A DNA stretch of 64,000 bases from Shewanella sp. OMA3-2. Lineage in GTDB: Bacteria > Pseudomonadota > Gammaproteobacteria > Enterobacterales > Shewanellaceae. Of the stretch, positions 40,368-49,751 are shown in pieces. The notes beneath the pieces were generated by a model. It did no database searches. It saw nothing but the letters and a program-made list of their open reading frames with translations, and had not been told where the DNA came from. Location: contig NZ_CP090974.1 in NCBI RefSeq assembly GCF_021513195.1, positions 2,244,001 through 2,308,000 on the forward strand. Direction: 5' to 3'. A program made the translations under genes and the position numbers. The number at the start of each line of letters is the position of its first letter. Positions within the stretch are counted from its first letter, which is position 1.

Positions 40368-40681
40368 GATCCCACTCTCTTTTTAAATACTGATTGTTAT
40401 GACTAATTTGACTGAAGCCATTAAGCTTATCTCTGAATGCTGACTATCCGATGATTACAAGTGCATTACGTTTGCCTCTTAATTACAATAGTAGTTTTAA
40501 AGGGGCTGTCGGTGATGAACTATTTAGATAAGCTAATAAAAAACCTCAACTAAATTTTCATAAATTGCGGATTGGAATTACCATTTTACTTCTATCTCAG
40601 CAAATAGCGGCCATTTCATGCTGCTCGAAAAAGCCAGTTTAGAAAACTGTTTTAATGGCTTACTTATGTAAAGGCGACTTA
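40368..40681. other. Intergenic region between DUF1801 and lipoprotein genes
   Basis: 314 bp, AT-rich, divergent. It should contain both promoters. No reading frame, repeat or strong hairpin stood out. Confidence 0.4.
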
Positions 40682-41248
40682 ATGAAATTCTTATTTAATA
40701 TCCACCGTTTAAAAATACTGTTTATTAGCTTAATAATAACGTTACTTTCAGCCTGTACAGAGATAAAAAAAAGTGAACCTGTAATTTACCTAATACCTGA
40801 AGGCTATGTTGGCTCTTTATACATTATATTCAACGCACCAAATGGGTTGCCACCGAAATATGAAGGTGAATCTAGGGTATATGAAATACCGCCATCTGGT
40901 GTACTTGTTACACAAATGAATGCTAACGAAGGCTGGATTGAAAGTAGTAAAACACAATACTTTTTCGTGAATGATACTGGTGATAGAACGCCTATGAATG
41001 AAGACTCAGCATCAACAGAGCTGAATACGACTAACAGCAATGCAGAAACAACAAGAACCGTGTATGTCGGTGGTTTAGGGCAATCTGGCCCAATATATGG
41101 ATGCACTGTGATTAATCAAAACTTTACGATTGGTACAGACTCTGAACAAATTGACAGCAAAAATTTGCTCGATATATACGATGCTATAAAGCTCAGAAAT
41201 ATAGATGAAAAACTTTTTGATAATATGTGTCAACAAGTGGTCAAGTAA
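40682..41248 (+). CDS. Predicted lipoprotein, DUF6843-like
   Basis: 188 aa from the ATG at 40682. A signal peptide with lipobox LLSAC (Cys at about residue 25) leads to an extracytoplasmic domain: VIYLIPEGYVGSLYIIFNAP near 34-53 recalls DUF6843, then IPPSGVLVTQMNANEGW. A Thr/Ser/Asn-rich stretch occupies about 105-125. Function unknown. It stands alone and is followed by over 500 bp without a gene, with AT-rich codons like a possible acquired gene, though the contrast is slight. Confidence 0.72.
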   Translation: MKFLFNIHRLKILFISLIITLLSACTEIKKSEPVIYLIPEGYVGSLYIIFNAPNGLPPKYEGESRVYEIPPSGVLVTQMNANEGWIESSKTQYFFVNDTGDRTPMNEDSASTELNTTNSNAETTRTVYVGGLGQSGPIYGCTVINQNFTIGTDSEQIDSKNLLDIYDAIKLRNIDEKLFDNMCQQVVK

Positions 41249-41550
41249 AATTGGCCGCTACAGTTAAAATGTGGAGCGAAGCGGAACCTAACCTATAATT
41301 TGGTCAGAGTAAGCTTTACAGTAAGGCTGATTTTTACATCATTATTGACCGGCTTTATTTTCCCTAATAGGCGTGCTCGATGCTTGAGTTCGAGTTGACC
41401 TTGCGCTGTCCTTAAGTGGTTATACTTTAATCTGGCTTGAGGCGACAATCAATACCTTACTTCACATTATTTTTAAAAATTTCATTTAAAAATAACAGCT
41501 TGTATCAATACATATCTAATGAAGCTAAATCGAAGAGATTGAGTGGCGGA
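41249..41550. other. Intergenic region after the lipoprotein gene
   Basis: About 300 bp without a supported gene. Minus-strand reading frames cross this stretch and the structured element but have no family resemblance, no ribosome site and a composition unlike the neighbours. Confidence 0.4.
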
Positions 41551-41640
41551 ATGCAAATGCGGCTGCGACCTTTGCCAGCAGGGATGCTGGCGTAGAGCCC
41601 ACATGGATGTGCTTGCGGCGTGTCGCAGAAGTGTTTGCAC
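41551..41640. repeat. Nested inverted repeats forming a multi-stem structure
   Basis: TGCAAA (41552-41557) pairs with TTTGCA (41634-41639), CTGCGAC (41563-41569) with GTCGCAG (41622-41628), and inside are two hairpins: GCCAGCA/TGCTGGC (41574-41591) and CACA/TGTG (41600-41611). The island is distinctly GC-richer than its surroundings. It resembles an intergenic repeat element or a structured RNA more than random spacer; I see no second copy in this window. Confidence 0.6.
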
Positions 41641-41712
41641 ATAGGCTACTTGCAACATTTGAAATAAAAAACCAACGATTATTAGTCTAACAATATGAAC
41701 TAGCAGCATAAA

Positions 41713-41742
41713 AAACGCCCGTGACATAAGTCGCGGGCGTTT
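41713..41742 (-). terminator. Terminator of asnB
   Basis: AAACGCCCGTGAC pairs with GTCGCGGGCGTTT (13 bp with one G-U, 4-base loop) and T6 follows on the minus strand, 48 bases past the asnB stop. Confidence 0.9.
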
Positions 41743-41789
41743 AGGCATTGTTAAAATTTAAAACTGCAATCCAGAATCCAGAATCCAGT

Positions 41790-43457
41790 TTACTGGTAAC
41801 TGCTGGCGTGTACGTTACGTACTGCGCGTCCTGATGGGTCGATAATGCCGCGTAAACTTTCATCCCAAGCCAATGCTTCTGGAGTCGAACAGGCAACTGA
41901 TTTGCCACCTGGTACTGTTTCTGCAGCACTGGTTAATGGATAGAACTCTTCAAAGAAACAACGGTAAAAATAGGCTTCTTTGGTTTCTGGTGTATTGTAA
42001 GGGAAACGGAATTTCGCGTTTGCCAATTGCACATCATCAACGTGTTTACCCGCATGTTCTTTCAAGCCATCAATCCAAGAATAGCCTACACCATCACTGA
42101 ATTGCTCTTTTTGACGCCATGCGACTTCTTTAGGCAGTTTATGTTCAAATGCCTGACGCAGAATGTGTTTTTCGATACGGCCATCTTTAGACATTTTCGC
42201 TTCAGGGTTGATGCGCATTGCGACATCCATGAATTCTTTGTCTAAGAAAGGCACGCGGGCTTCAAGTCCCCAAGCCGCCATAGCTTTGTTGGCACGTAAA
42301 CAGTCGAACAAATGCAGTTTGTCTAACTTGCGGACTAATTCCTCGTGGAATGCCTGTGCGTTAGGGGCTTTGTGGAAGTATAAGTAACCACCAAATAATT
42401 CATCAGCACCTTCACCTGATAACACCATTTTAATGCCCATGGCTTTAATTTTTCGTGCCATTAAATACATAGGTGTCGCTGAACGAATAGTGGTGACATC
42501 GTAGGTTTCTAAGTGATAAATCACTTCTTTAATGGCATCTAACCCTTCTTGGAAAGTGTATACAATTGGGTGGTGAATGGTGCCAATGGCATCGGCCACT
42601 TTTTGTGCTGCCACTAAATCAGGTGATTCAGCTAAGCCAACGGCGAACGAGTGAAGTTGTGGCCACCAGGCACCGGTTTCACCATCGTTTTCAATACGAT
42701 GTTTTGCATAGGTTTGGGTAATAGCTGACACAACGGAAGAGTCTAAACCGCCAGATAACAGTACGCCATAAGGCACGTCAGACATTAATTGACGTTTAAC
42801 CGCCGCTTCTAAGGCTTCACGTAACTCATCAATACTGGCTGGGTTATCTTTAACCGCATCATATTCCATCCAGTCACGGACATAATATTGCGTTGGTTGA
42901 CCATCTGCTGAATATAAATATTGGCCTGGTAAAAACTCTGCTACGGTTTTACATACTGGCATTAGTGCTTTCATTTCTGATGCTATGTAGAAGTTACCCG
43001 CAGTATCAAGCCCAGTGTAAAGCGGGATAATACCCATGTGATCACGACTGACCAAATAAGTTTTGTTGGCTTTGTCGTACAACACAAACGCAAAGATACC
43101 GTTAAGTTTATCTAAAAAGTCACAACCGTATTCCTGGTATAAAGATAAAATAACTTCACAGTCTGAGTTGGTTTGATATTGGTATTTATCGCCTAAATCA
43201 GCTTTAAGTTGCTTGTGGTTATAAATTTCACCGTTAACTGCTAATACTATGTTGCCGTCTTGACTGATCAGCGGCTGGGCACCATGGTCAACGTCGACAA
43301 TGGCTAAACGCTCATGTGCAAGAATCGCATGTTCATCAGCATAAATGCCTGACCAATCTGGGCCACGGTGACGTAACAGTTTTGACATTTCAAGTGCCAC
43401 TTGGCGAAGTTCACTTGCATCTGATTTGATATCTAAAATTGAGAATATTGAACACAT
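41790..43457 (-). CDS. asnB: Asparagine synthetase B (glutamine-hydrolysing)
   Basis: Makes asparagine from aspartate, glutamine and ATP. 555 aa, matching E. coli AsnB. Cys2 after the initiator Met is the glutaminase nucleophile (MCSIFSILD); RHRGPDWSG and NGEIYNH follow. The synthetase half has the PP-loop LLSGGLDSSV near 232-241 and the LSGEGADELFGGYLYF motif. Single-gene unit with its own terminator. Confidence 0.97.
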   Translation of the reverse strand: MCSIFSILDIKSDASELRQVALEMSKLLRHRGPDWSGIYADEHAILAHERLAIVDVDHGAQPLISQDGNIVLAVNGEIYNHKQLKADLGDKYQYQTNSDCEVILSLYQEYGCDFLDKLNGIFAFVLYDKANKTYLVSRDHMGIIPLYTGLDTAGNFYIASEMKALMPVCKTVAEFLPGQYLYSADGQPTQYYVRDWMEYDAVKDNPASIDELREALEAAVKRQLMSDVPYGVLLSGGLDSSVVSAITQTYAKHRIENDGETGAWWPQLHSFAVGLAESPDLVAAQKVADAIGTIHHPIVYTFQEGLDAIKEVIYHLETYDVTTIRSATPMYLMARKIKAMGIKMVLSGEGADELFGGYLYFHKAPNAQAFHEELVRKLDKLHLFDCLRANKAMAAWGLEARVPFLDKEFMDVAMRINPEAKMSKDGRIEKHILRQAFEHKLPKEVAWRQKEQFSDGVGYSWIDGLKEHAGKHVDDVQLANAKFRFPYNTPETKEAYFYRCFFEEFYPLTSAAETVPGGKSVACSTPEALAWDESLRGIIDPSGRAVRNVHASSYQ

Positions 43458-43808
43458 AAGAGGACTCCAGCAACATTGTTTAATCTTTATCTGTTTGGTA
43501 CTTTGACAGCATTTTATTCACTAGCCAAGTGTTATTTTTGATTAAAGCTCATTAAATATGTCTTTTTAGTGATTATGCGGTTGCTTAACTGGTTTTGTTT
43601 TGAGGATTGTTTATAAAATTTTATGATCTATTGATGAATCTTCGATTTAAGCAGGGAGAGGGCAATGTTTTTGAGGAATTGTTAATGATATGGCTGAAGA
43701 TTATTAAGTGATAAAAATGTATTTTTTTAGCTAATTTTTGTATTTAGGTTTGAGAACAACATAAAAAAGAGCCCATTAACAAATGGGCTCTTTCAATATA
43801 CTGAATAA
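43458..43808. other. Intergenic region between asnB and the M28 peptidase gene
   Basis: 351 bp. It holds the asnB promoter region and the terminator of the peptidase gene at 43766-43793; otherwise no feature was found. Confidence 0.5.
43766..43793 (-). terminator. Terminator of the M28 peptidase gene
   Basis: AAAGAGCCCATT with its perfect complement, a 12-bp stem with a 4-base loop, followed by TTTATG on the minus strand. It lies 16 bases past the stop. Confidence 0.88.
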
Positions 43809-45485
43809 CTATTTAGCTGGACGTAGGCTATTAAACTCTGAGCCTGCTAGGTAACCTGGCCAATCTTGATTATTGCCTAGGCTCTCTGCCGCTTGGTAAT
43901 ACACTTGTAAGTCTTGCAATGCGCCGGATAAATCCCATGACTCATGATAATGATCACACACATTGTGGTAACAGCCTTTCATGGTTTTTTCCATTTCAGC
44001 TTTATAGACCGCGGTAGCATCATCAGGGGGCTCGCTGCCACCACCAGCAAAAACTGCTGGCACGCCGTACTTAGCAAAACTGAAGTGGTCTGAACGGAAA
44101 AATCCGCCCGATGCTGGGTTACGTTCTGATTTAACTTCACGGTTTTGCAGTTTGGCCGCATCGGCTAGGTAGTTTTCTAATTCAGACTGACCTTTACCAA
44201 CGATGGTGTAATCTTTTGTTTTACCATAGACATTAGTGCTGTCTAAGTTAAATACCGCAACGGTTTTATCCAATGGGTAAATCGGGTTGGCTGCATAAAA
44301 GCGTGAACCTAATAAACCTTGCTCTTCACCCGTTGTTGCCACAAACGTTAATGAACGTTTTAAACCTTTGCCTTGTTTGGCTTGGGCTGCAAACTGACGG
44401 GCAATTTCCATAATACCCGCAGTACCAGAAGCATTATCTAGGGCACCGTTGTAAATTTGATCGCCTTCTTTGGTTTCATCTTTACCTATGTGATCCCAAT
44501 GTGCGGTGAACAGCAACTGCTCATCTGCTTGGCTAGTGCCTTTTAAGGTGGCAACAACATTATAACTGTCGGCATATTCGGCTTTATTGGCAAACTTAAT
44601 CGACGCAGTTTGAGCAAGTTCAACATTCACAGGCTCATCTGCAGCGCGCTCCATTAAGGTCGGTAATGAAAAGCCAGATTTTGTAAATAATTGCTTCGCT
44701 GCATCTAAGGTCATCCAGCCTTCTACTTGAATGCGATTATTCGCTTCATCAGTATTAAGCACTAAATCTTGTTGCGGACCTGTCCAGCTGTTTTCTACCA
44801 CAGACCAAGGATAAGAAGCGGGTTTAGTGTCGTGAATGATAATGGCACCTAATGCGCCTTGACGACTGGCTTCTTCAAACTTATAGCTCCAGCGACCGTA
44901 GTAGGTCATGGCTAAACCATTAAACTTAGTGCCTTCAGGATTAGCAAAGCCTGGGTCATTGACTAAGATAACCGCGATCTTGCCTGTCATATCTATGCCG
45001 CTGTAATCATTCCATTGCGATTCAGGGGCATTAATGCCATAACCGACAAATACCAGTGGTGCTTTGTCGATAGTGATTTGCTCGTTGGCATGACGGCTAC
45101 TCAATACAATGTCTTTGCGATACTGCATAGGTAAATCGGCCAGCGTAATGGTTTGCTGCTCGCTTGGGGTGTAGGTCACCATAGGCACAGCTTGTAGAAA
45201 GCTGCCTTGGTTGGCACCGGTTAATCCCATGTCGGTAAACTGTTTAGTCAGATAATCTAAGGTTAACTTTTCGCCTTTGGTGGTGGGTGCACGGCCTTCA
45301 AATTCGTCAGAAGACAGTACTTTTATATCTTGACGAAAACGTTGTTCGTCAAAGGTGACTAACTGGGTTGTTGAGTTGGCTAAAACGCTACTATTAGCCT
45401 GTGATACTTGTGCGTTGTCTTTAGTGTCGCCATTACAGGCGCTCACTAACAAGGCCACTGCGCAAAGGGGAAATAAATGCTTCAT
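43809..45485 (-). CDS. M28 family zinc peptidase lipoprotein
   Basis: 558 aa. A signal peptide with lipobox LVSAC (Cys at about 17) anchors it in the envelope. A PA domain sits at about 135-290 (VFVGYGINAPESQWNDYSG) inside the M28 fold. Zinc ligands and catalytic residues are visible: AHWDHIG, the bridging Asp in GALDNASGTAG, the catalytic Glu pair in TTGEEQGLLGSRF, NLDST, and the His in FRSDHFSFAKYG. Likely an aminopeptidase for extracellular peptides. Confidence 0.93.
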   Translation of the reverse strand: MKHLFPLCAVALLVSACNGDTKDNAQVSQANSSVLANSTTQLVTFDEQRFRQDIKVLSSDEFEGRAPTTKGEKLTLDYLTKQFTDMGLTGANQGSFLQAVPMVTYTPSEQQTITLADLPMQYRKDIVLSSRHANEQITIDKAPLVFVGYGINAPESQWNDYSGIDMTGKIAVILVNDPGFANPEGTKFNGLAMTYYGRWSYKFEEASRQGALGAIIIHDTKPASYPWSVVENSWTGPQQDLVLNTDEANNRIQVEGWMTLDAAKQLFTKSGFSLPTLMERAADEPVNVELAQTASIKFANKAEYADSYNVVATLKGTSQADEQLLFTAHWDHIGKDETKEGDQIYNGALDNASGTAGIMEIARQFAAQAKQGKGLKRSLTFVATTGEEQGLLGSRFYAANPIYPLDKTVAVFNLDSTNVYGKTKDYTIVGKGQSELENYLADAAKLQNREVKSERNPASGGFFRSDHFSFAKYGVPAVFAGGGSEPPDDATAVYKAEMEKTMKGCYHNVCDHYHESWDLSGALQDLQVYYQAAESLGNNQDWPGYLAGSEFNSLRPAK

Positions 45486-45632
45486 CAGTATTCCAAATAT
45501 TATTTTTATTGTAAACCAAGGTGGTTTAATTCAGTTATTAGGCCAAGCGATTAGGTTTAGTTACTCGGTCTAGTCATTAAAAAGTGTAGTTAGAGATTGT
45601 GCGCTTTAACGTCTTGTTGATTATAATGAAGC

Positions 45633-45663
45633 AAGCCAGCACCTTATAAAAGTGTGCTGGCTT
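45633..45663. terminator. Hairpin between nagD-like and M28 genes
   Basis: AAGCCAGCAC pairs with GTGCTGGCTT, loop of 11. No strong T run on either strand, so a terminator role is only probable. Confidence 0.45.
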
Positions 45664-45721
45664 GAAAATGTGTTACCTAATGTAAATCTAGTCGCTTTAA
45701 CTGGATGAATAAGTCAGCCAG

Positions 45722-46468
45722 TTAAATTACATCAATATCGCCGGCACAGGCGAATACATGGTTAGGTCTGAAGGGTTCTTTATCTATATCGGCCATTTGG
45801 CTTACGCCACTGGTCACCAAAATGGTTTCAAGACCAGCTTGGAATCCTGCCAAAATATCGGTACGCATATTATCGCCGATGATCACAGTATTTTCAGAAT
45901 GCCCCTGAATATGATTAAGGGCCGAGCGAATAATCCAACTTGAAGGTTTACCGATATAAAATGGCATTTTGCCGGTAATACGCTCAATGGGTGCGCATAA
46001 AGCACCACAGGCTGGACTAAATCGCGGTCCATGGGTATCAGGATTCGTCGCAATAAAGCGCGCGCCGCCAGCAATAAAACGTGCTGCTTTATGGATCATG
46101 TCCCAGTTATATGAGCGGGTTTCGCCAATAATGACAAAGTCTGGGTTAATGTCGGTAATGGTAAAGCCAGCATTATACAGTTCATGGGTGAGGGCGCCTT
46201 CACCAATAACAAAAGCTTTAGTGCCTTTTTGATGCTTTAAAAAATCAGCAGTAGCCATCGCCGAGGTATAAAAACAGTCTTCGGGCACATTAATGCCTGC
46301 CGCGCCAAGTCGGTTTTGTAAGTCTTTACCGGTTTGCACTGGGTAGTTAGTTAATAAAACCAGCGGGTTGCCTTGTTCGATAATGCGATGAATAAACTTA
46401 TCACTGCCTGGGATCAGCTTGTTATCGTGCAGTAATACGCCATCAATATCGCAGATAATATTCTTCAT
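45722..46468 (-). CDS. HAD-IIA family phosphatase, NagD-like
   Basis: 248 aa. HAD motif I is IICDIDGVLLHDN (residues 4-16), motif II LLTNYPVQTGKD, and motif III/IV IGKPSSWIIRSAL and VIIGDNMRTDILAGFQAGLE. The cap is type C2, as in NagD, the nucleotide monophosphatase of the nag operon of E. coli; here no nag gene is adjacent, so the physiological substrate is open. The ATG at 46468 is preferred over the TTG one codon upstream. Confidence 0.9.
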   Translation of the reverse strand: MKNIICDIDGVLLHDNKLIPGSDKFIHRIIEQGNPLVLLTNYPVQTGKDLQNRLGAAGINVPEDCFYTSAMATADFLKHQKGTKAFVIGEGALTHELYNAGFTITDINPDFVIIGETRSYNWDMIHKAARFIAGGARFIATNPDTHGPRFSPACGALCAPIERITGKMPFYIGKPSSWIIRSALNHIQGHSENTVIIGDNMRTDILAGFQAGLETILVTSGVSQMADIDKEPFRPNHVFACAGDIDVI

Positions 46469-46558
46469 CAATTCAATCTCATCTTTTTAGCTAAAATGGG
46501 TTTTTCTATACTTTATATAACGCTAAATATTGGGTAATAACAATGTGTTTTAAATGAA

Positions 46559-46584
46559 AATGCCAACCTGAGTAGGTTGGCATT
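46559..46584. terminator. Terminator of sdaA
   Basis: AATGCCAACCT and its perfect complement (11 bp, 4-base loop) with TTTTCATTT on the minus strand, 45 bases past the sdaA stop. Confidence 0.85.
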
Positions 46585-46628
46585 GATTTGTTGTTTGCGC
46601 TCAGCAATTAAAATCTAGCAGAAAGTGA

Positions 46629-48005
46629 TTAACACTCTACAATATTCACCGCTAAACCACCTTTGGCGGTTTCTTTGTATTTACTGCGCATATCACGACC
46701 GGTATCCATCATGGTTTTAATCACTTTATCAAGAGATACCTTATGGTTACCGTCACCACGTAACGCCATGCGTGAGGCGTTAATGGCTTTTACCGCGCCC
46801 ATCGCATTACGTTCAATACAGGGTACTTGTACTAAACCGCCAACTGGGTCGCAGGTTAGACCTAGGTTATGTTCCATACCTATTTCAGCAGCGTTTTCTA
46901 CATGCTCTACAGTGCCGCCCATAATTTCAGTTAACGCACCTGCTGCCATAGAACAGGCTACGCCCACTTCACCCTGACAGCCAACCTCAGCACCTGAAAT
47001 AGAGGCATTTTTCTTGTACAAAATACCAATAGCAGCAGCGGTTAATAAATATCGACTACATACATCTATATCCACTTCTTGCACAAACATGTCGTAGTAA
47101 CATAATACCGCAGGGATAATACCCGCAGCGCCATTAGTTGGTGCGGTTACCACGCGAGCGCCGGCGGCATTTTGCTCGTTTACTGATAAGGCAAATAAAT
47201 CTACCCAGTCCATTGCGGTTAACGGATCGGTGTTATTACGACCTTCTGCTTTTAGACGGCGATATAAAGAAGGTGCACGGCGGCGAAGTTTAAGGCCACC
47301 CGGTAATATGCCTTCTTTTTGATAACCGCGGTCAACACAGGTTTTCATGGTTTGCCAAATTTTCCATAAACCCTGTTTTACTTCTTCTTCGCTGGCAATA
47401 CTCAGTTCATTAGCCATCATTAAAGATGAAATGCTTAAGCCGTTCTCACAACATAACTCTAATAATTGTGCTGCGCTGTTGAAATCATAGGGCGCTTCTT
47501 TAATCGGCGTTGCCGGAGAGGCATTACGTTGGGTGATTTCATCTTCATCAAGAATAAAACCACCACCAACTGAATAGTAAGTACGCTGATAGGTGATTTC
47601 ACCTTTGGTTAACGCATATAACGTCATTGCGTTTGCATGGGCGGGTAAGGTTTTACGGCGATGGTAAGTTACGCCATTTTCACGGGTAAACTTAACTAAT
47701 CTACCATCAGCAAGTTTCAGCTTTTGATCGTTTGATACCGCTTCTAAAATACCGTCAATGGCGTCGGTGTCGACGGTTTCTGGGTCTTCACCCATTAAGC
47801 CTAAAATAACCGCTTTGCCTGTGCCGTGACCTTTACCTGTTTGACCTAATGAGCCAAATAATTCTGACTGTAACTCGTCAATACCCGACAGTAGATCTTG
47901 ATCTATCAGGTTTTGCATAAATATTTTGCCAGCTTTCATTGGGCCTACGGTATGGGAGCTAGACGGGCCAATACCGATTTTGAACATGTCAAATACGCTA
48001 ATCAT
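46629..48005 (-). CDS. sdaA: L-serine ammonia-lyase, iron-sulfur type
   Basis: Deaminates L-serine to pyruvate with a 4Fe-4S cluster. 458 aa in one chain: the beta domain begins MISVFDMFKIGIGPSSSHTV (catalytic SSSHT), and the alpha domain carries the cluster cysteines in VLCYYD/VDIDVCSRYL, CQGEVGVACSM and LTCDPVGGLVQVPCIERNA. It stands alone with its own terminator. Confidence 0.96.
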   Translation of the reverse strand: MISVFDMFKIGIGPSSSHTVGPMKAGKIFMQNLIDQDLLSGIDELQSELFGSLGQTGKGHGTGKAVILGLMGEDPETVDTDAIDGILEAVSNDQKLKLADGRLVKFTRENGVTYHRRKTLPAHANAMTLYALTKGEITYQRTYYSVGGGFILDEDEITQRNASPATPIKEAPYDFNSAAQLLELCCENGLSISSLMMANELSIASEEEVKQGLWKIWQTMKTCVDRGYQKEGILPGGLKLRRRAPSLYRRLKAEGRNNTDPLTAMDWVDLFALSVNEQNAAGARVVTAPTNGAAGIIPAVLCYYDMFVQEVDIDVCSRYLLTAAAIGILYKKNASISGAEVGCQGEVGVACSMAAGALTEIMGGTVEHVENAAEIGMEHNLGLTCDPVGGLVQVPCIERNAMGAVKAINASRMALRGDGNHKVSLDKVIKTMMDTGRDMRSKYKETAKGGLAVNIVEC

Positions 48006-48361
48006 AATTTTTAGCCTTTATGTGGTCGTTTATTGTTTTAGTTATGTGAGAGTATTATCATCGCGCTATTAAAATCATCGCGTCACCATAGTCGAAGTCA
48101 CTATAGTTGAAGTGACTTAATTATAGCTGATTTACTATAGTTGAGTGTTTTGTTATCTGTTTTGCTACCGAGATAGTAAAACAGATAGCAAAACACTGAA
48201 CTCTTGTTTAATGGCATACTCGTATTTTTAACACGCGTTAAATTAGTTGAAGTATCCCATATTTTTGATAGGACAGTTCATTAGTTTTTTTTATGCATTA
48301 TTTTCAGATTAGCCTAACTTATACATTAAGCTTACTAGGCTAAATTATTCGAGGTATACGA
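48006..48361. other. Intergenic region between divergent sdaA and nagZ
   Basis: 356 bp. Promoters of both genes are expected. It also holds TATAG-(T/C)-(T/C)-GA motif repeats spaced about 15-20 bp at 48087-48144 and a 23-bp hairpin directly after them. Confidence 0.5.
48145..48196. repeat. Long near-perfect inverted repeat
   Basis: Bases 48145-48167 pair with 48174-48196 over 23 positions, all Watson-Crick except two G-U pairs, around a CCGAGA loop. There is no T run. The two G-U differences suggest selection or age on an RNA hairpin. Perhaps a regulator of nagZ or a small mobile repeat. Confidence 0.75.
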
Positions 48362-49378
48362 TTGAGCTATTTAATGATGGATCTAGCAGGACTGACTGTG
48401 TCAGCGCTAGAAGCAGAGCAACTACAACATCCTCAAGTGGGCGGTATTATTCTATTTACCCGCAATTATTCTAATAAATCTCAACTCATTGAACTAGTCA
48501 AAGAGGTGAGAAATATTCGACCAGAGCTATTAATCGCCGTTGATCATGAAGGCGGTCGAGTGCAACGTTTTAAGCAGGACTTTACTCATATTCCTGCTAT
48601 GGGCGATATTTTACCCGCAGCAAAAGGTGATTTGGCATTAGCAAAATTGTGGGCTAAAGAGTGCGGTTTTTTAATGGCGGTTGAATTACTTGCCTGTGAT
48701 ATCGATTTAAGCTTTGCACCTGTGTTAGATGTTAATGGCATTAGTGAAGTGATTGGTAAGCGAAGCTTTAGCGCAAATCCGGATGAAGTGACCAGCTTAG
48801 CGGCTGAGTTTATTCTAGGGATGGAACAAGCTGGCATGGCCGCTGTGGGTAAGCATTTTCCTGGCCATGGCAGTGTTGCTGCAGACTCACATGTGGCTAT
48901 GCCTGTAGACAGTCGCAGCCAGGCGCAAATTGAAGCCTTTGATATGCAGCCTTTTGTGAGTTTAATGGCGAAAGGGCAATTAAATGGTGTTATGCCTGCA
49001 CATGTTATTTATGATCAAGTTGATCCTAATCCGGCAGGATTCTCTACTTACTGGTTGCAAAATGTATTGCGCCAACGTTTAGGGTTTAAAGGGGTTATTT
49101 TTTCTGATGATTTAGGCATGAAGGGTGCCAGCTTTGCGGGCGACTATTTAGGCCGAGCGCAAGCAGCATTAGATGCAGGTTGTGACATGATTTTAGTTTG
49201 TAATGATCCAACCGGTGTGGCGACATTATTAAGCGAGTTTACCTGGCCTGCAAATGCACCAGTCGCCAATGCATTAAGTTTAAAACCTGACACACATAAT
49301 GTGGTGAATGCATTAGAGCAAGATGCGCGCTGGTTAGCCGCAATTGAAACAGCTAAGCAAATCCACGCAGCAGTGTAA
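48362..49378 (+). CDS. nagZ: Beta-N-acetylhexosaminidase NagZ
   Basis: Cytoplasmic peptidoglycan recycling enzyme that removes GlcNAc from anhydro-muropeptides. 338-aa GH3 TIM barrel: AVDHEGGRVQRF near 60-71, GKHFPGHGSVAADSHV near 162-177 (catalytic His and KHFPGHG loop), and the nucleophile Asp in IFSDDLGM near 242-249. I place the start at TTG 48362, since the family begins near SYLMMDLAGL and GAGG lies about 8 bases before it; ATG codons a few residues in would lose the conserved start. Confidence 0.94.
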   Translation: MSYLMMDLAGLTVSALEAEQLQHPQVGGIILFTRNYSNKSQLIELVKEVRNIRPELLIAVDHEGGRVQRFKQDFTHIPAMGDILPAAKGDLALAKLWAKECGFLMAVELLACDIDLSFAPVLDVNGISEVIGKRSFSANPDEVTSLAAEFILGMEQAGMAAVGKHFPGHGSVAADSHVAMPVDSRSQAQIEAFDMQPFVSLMAKGQLNGVMPAHVIYDQVDPNPAGFSTYWLQNVLRQRLGFKGVIFSDDLGMKGASFAGDYLGRAQAALDAGCDMILVCNDPTGVATLLSEFTWPANAPVANALSLKPDTHNVVNALEQDARWLAAIETAKQIHAAV

Positions 49379-49470
49379 CTTGTATTCGTCATTGCCGTCT
49401 GCCTGCGCAGCAGGCTGTCTGGTTAGTGCTTTAGATAGGATTAATAGGTAAACAGTCTATCCAAGAAGTG

Positions 49471-49496
49471 TGTAGTGCGATGGTTATCGCACTACA
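49471..49496. repeat. Perfect 11-bp inverted repeat
   Basis: TGTAGTGCGAT and its complement with a GGTT loop about 95 bp past nagZ. No T run, so a terminator is only possible. Confidence 0.6.
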
Positions 49497-49594
49497 TACA
49501 GTTTGAAAGTAACACTTGGTCTTGTGTCGCACCGAGTGGATAACTGAAGCAAGTGCGAGTCGATATCAAACACTTTATTCTTCCAGCTAAAAAA

Positions 49595-49623
49595 AAGCAC
49601 CGAACGTTTCACGTTCAGTGCTT
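49595..49623 (-). terminator. Terminator of the minus-strand hydrolase operon
   Basis: AAGCAC-C-GAACGT pairs with ACGTTC-A-GTGCTT (one mismatch, 3-base loop) and T8 follows on the minus strand, about 130 bases past the end of the last deacetylase-like gene. Confidence 0.85.
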
Positions 49624-49751
49624 TACATACCAGTCGCTATCCACTTAAATATCAACAATGGTGCTTATTCGAATAGCATTACAACTTAAGTGGGGGCTTT
49701 TTGCTATGCCCGATGGTATCAATCTTAAAATTAAGCCACTAGAAATGCCGG

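Larger units (their letters stand above)
49379..49751. other. Intergenic region between convergent nagZ and the deacetylase operon
   Basis: 373 bp, no gene seen. Contains a perfect 11-bp hairpin at 49471-49496 (TGTAGTGCGAT, loop GGTT) and the terminator at 49595-49623. Confidence 0.5.

Noticed and set aside
41482..41929. Two minus-strand reading frames of 88 and 62 codons
   Set aside because: They run over the structured element and the end of asnB, lack ribosome sites and resemble no family.
49379..49440. Hairpin in GTCTGCCTGCGCAGCAGGCTGTC after nagZ as a terminator
   Set aside because: The stem is short and imperfect, with no T run.
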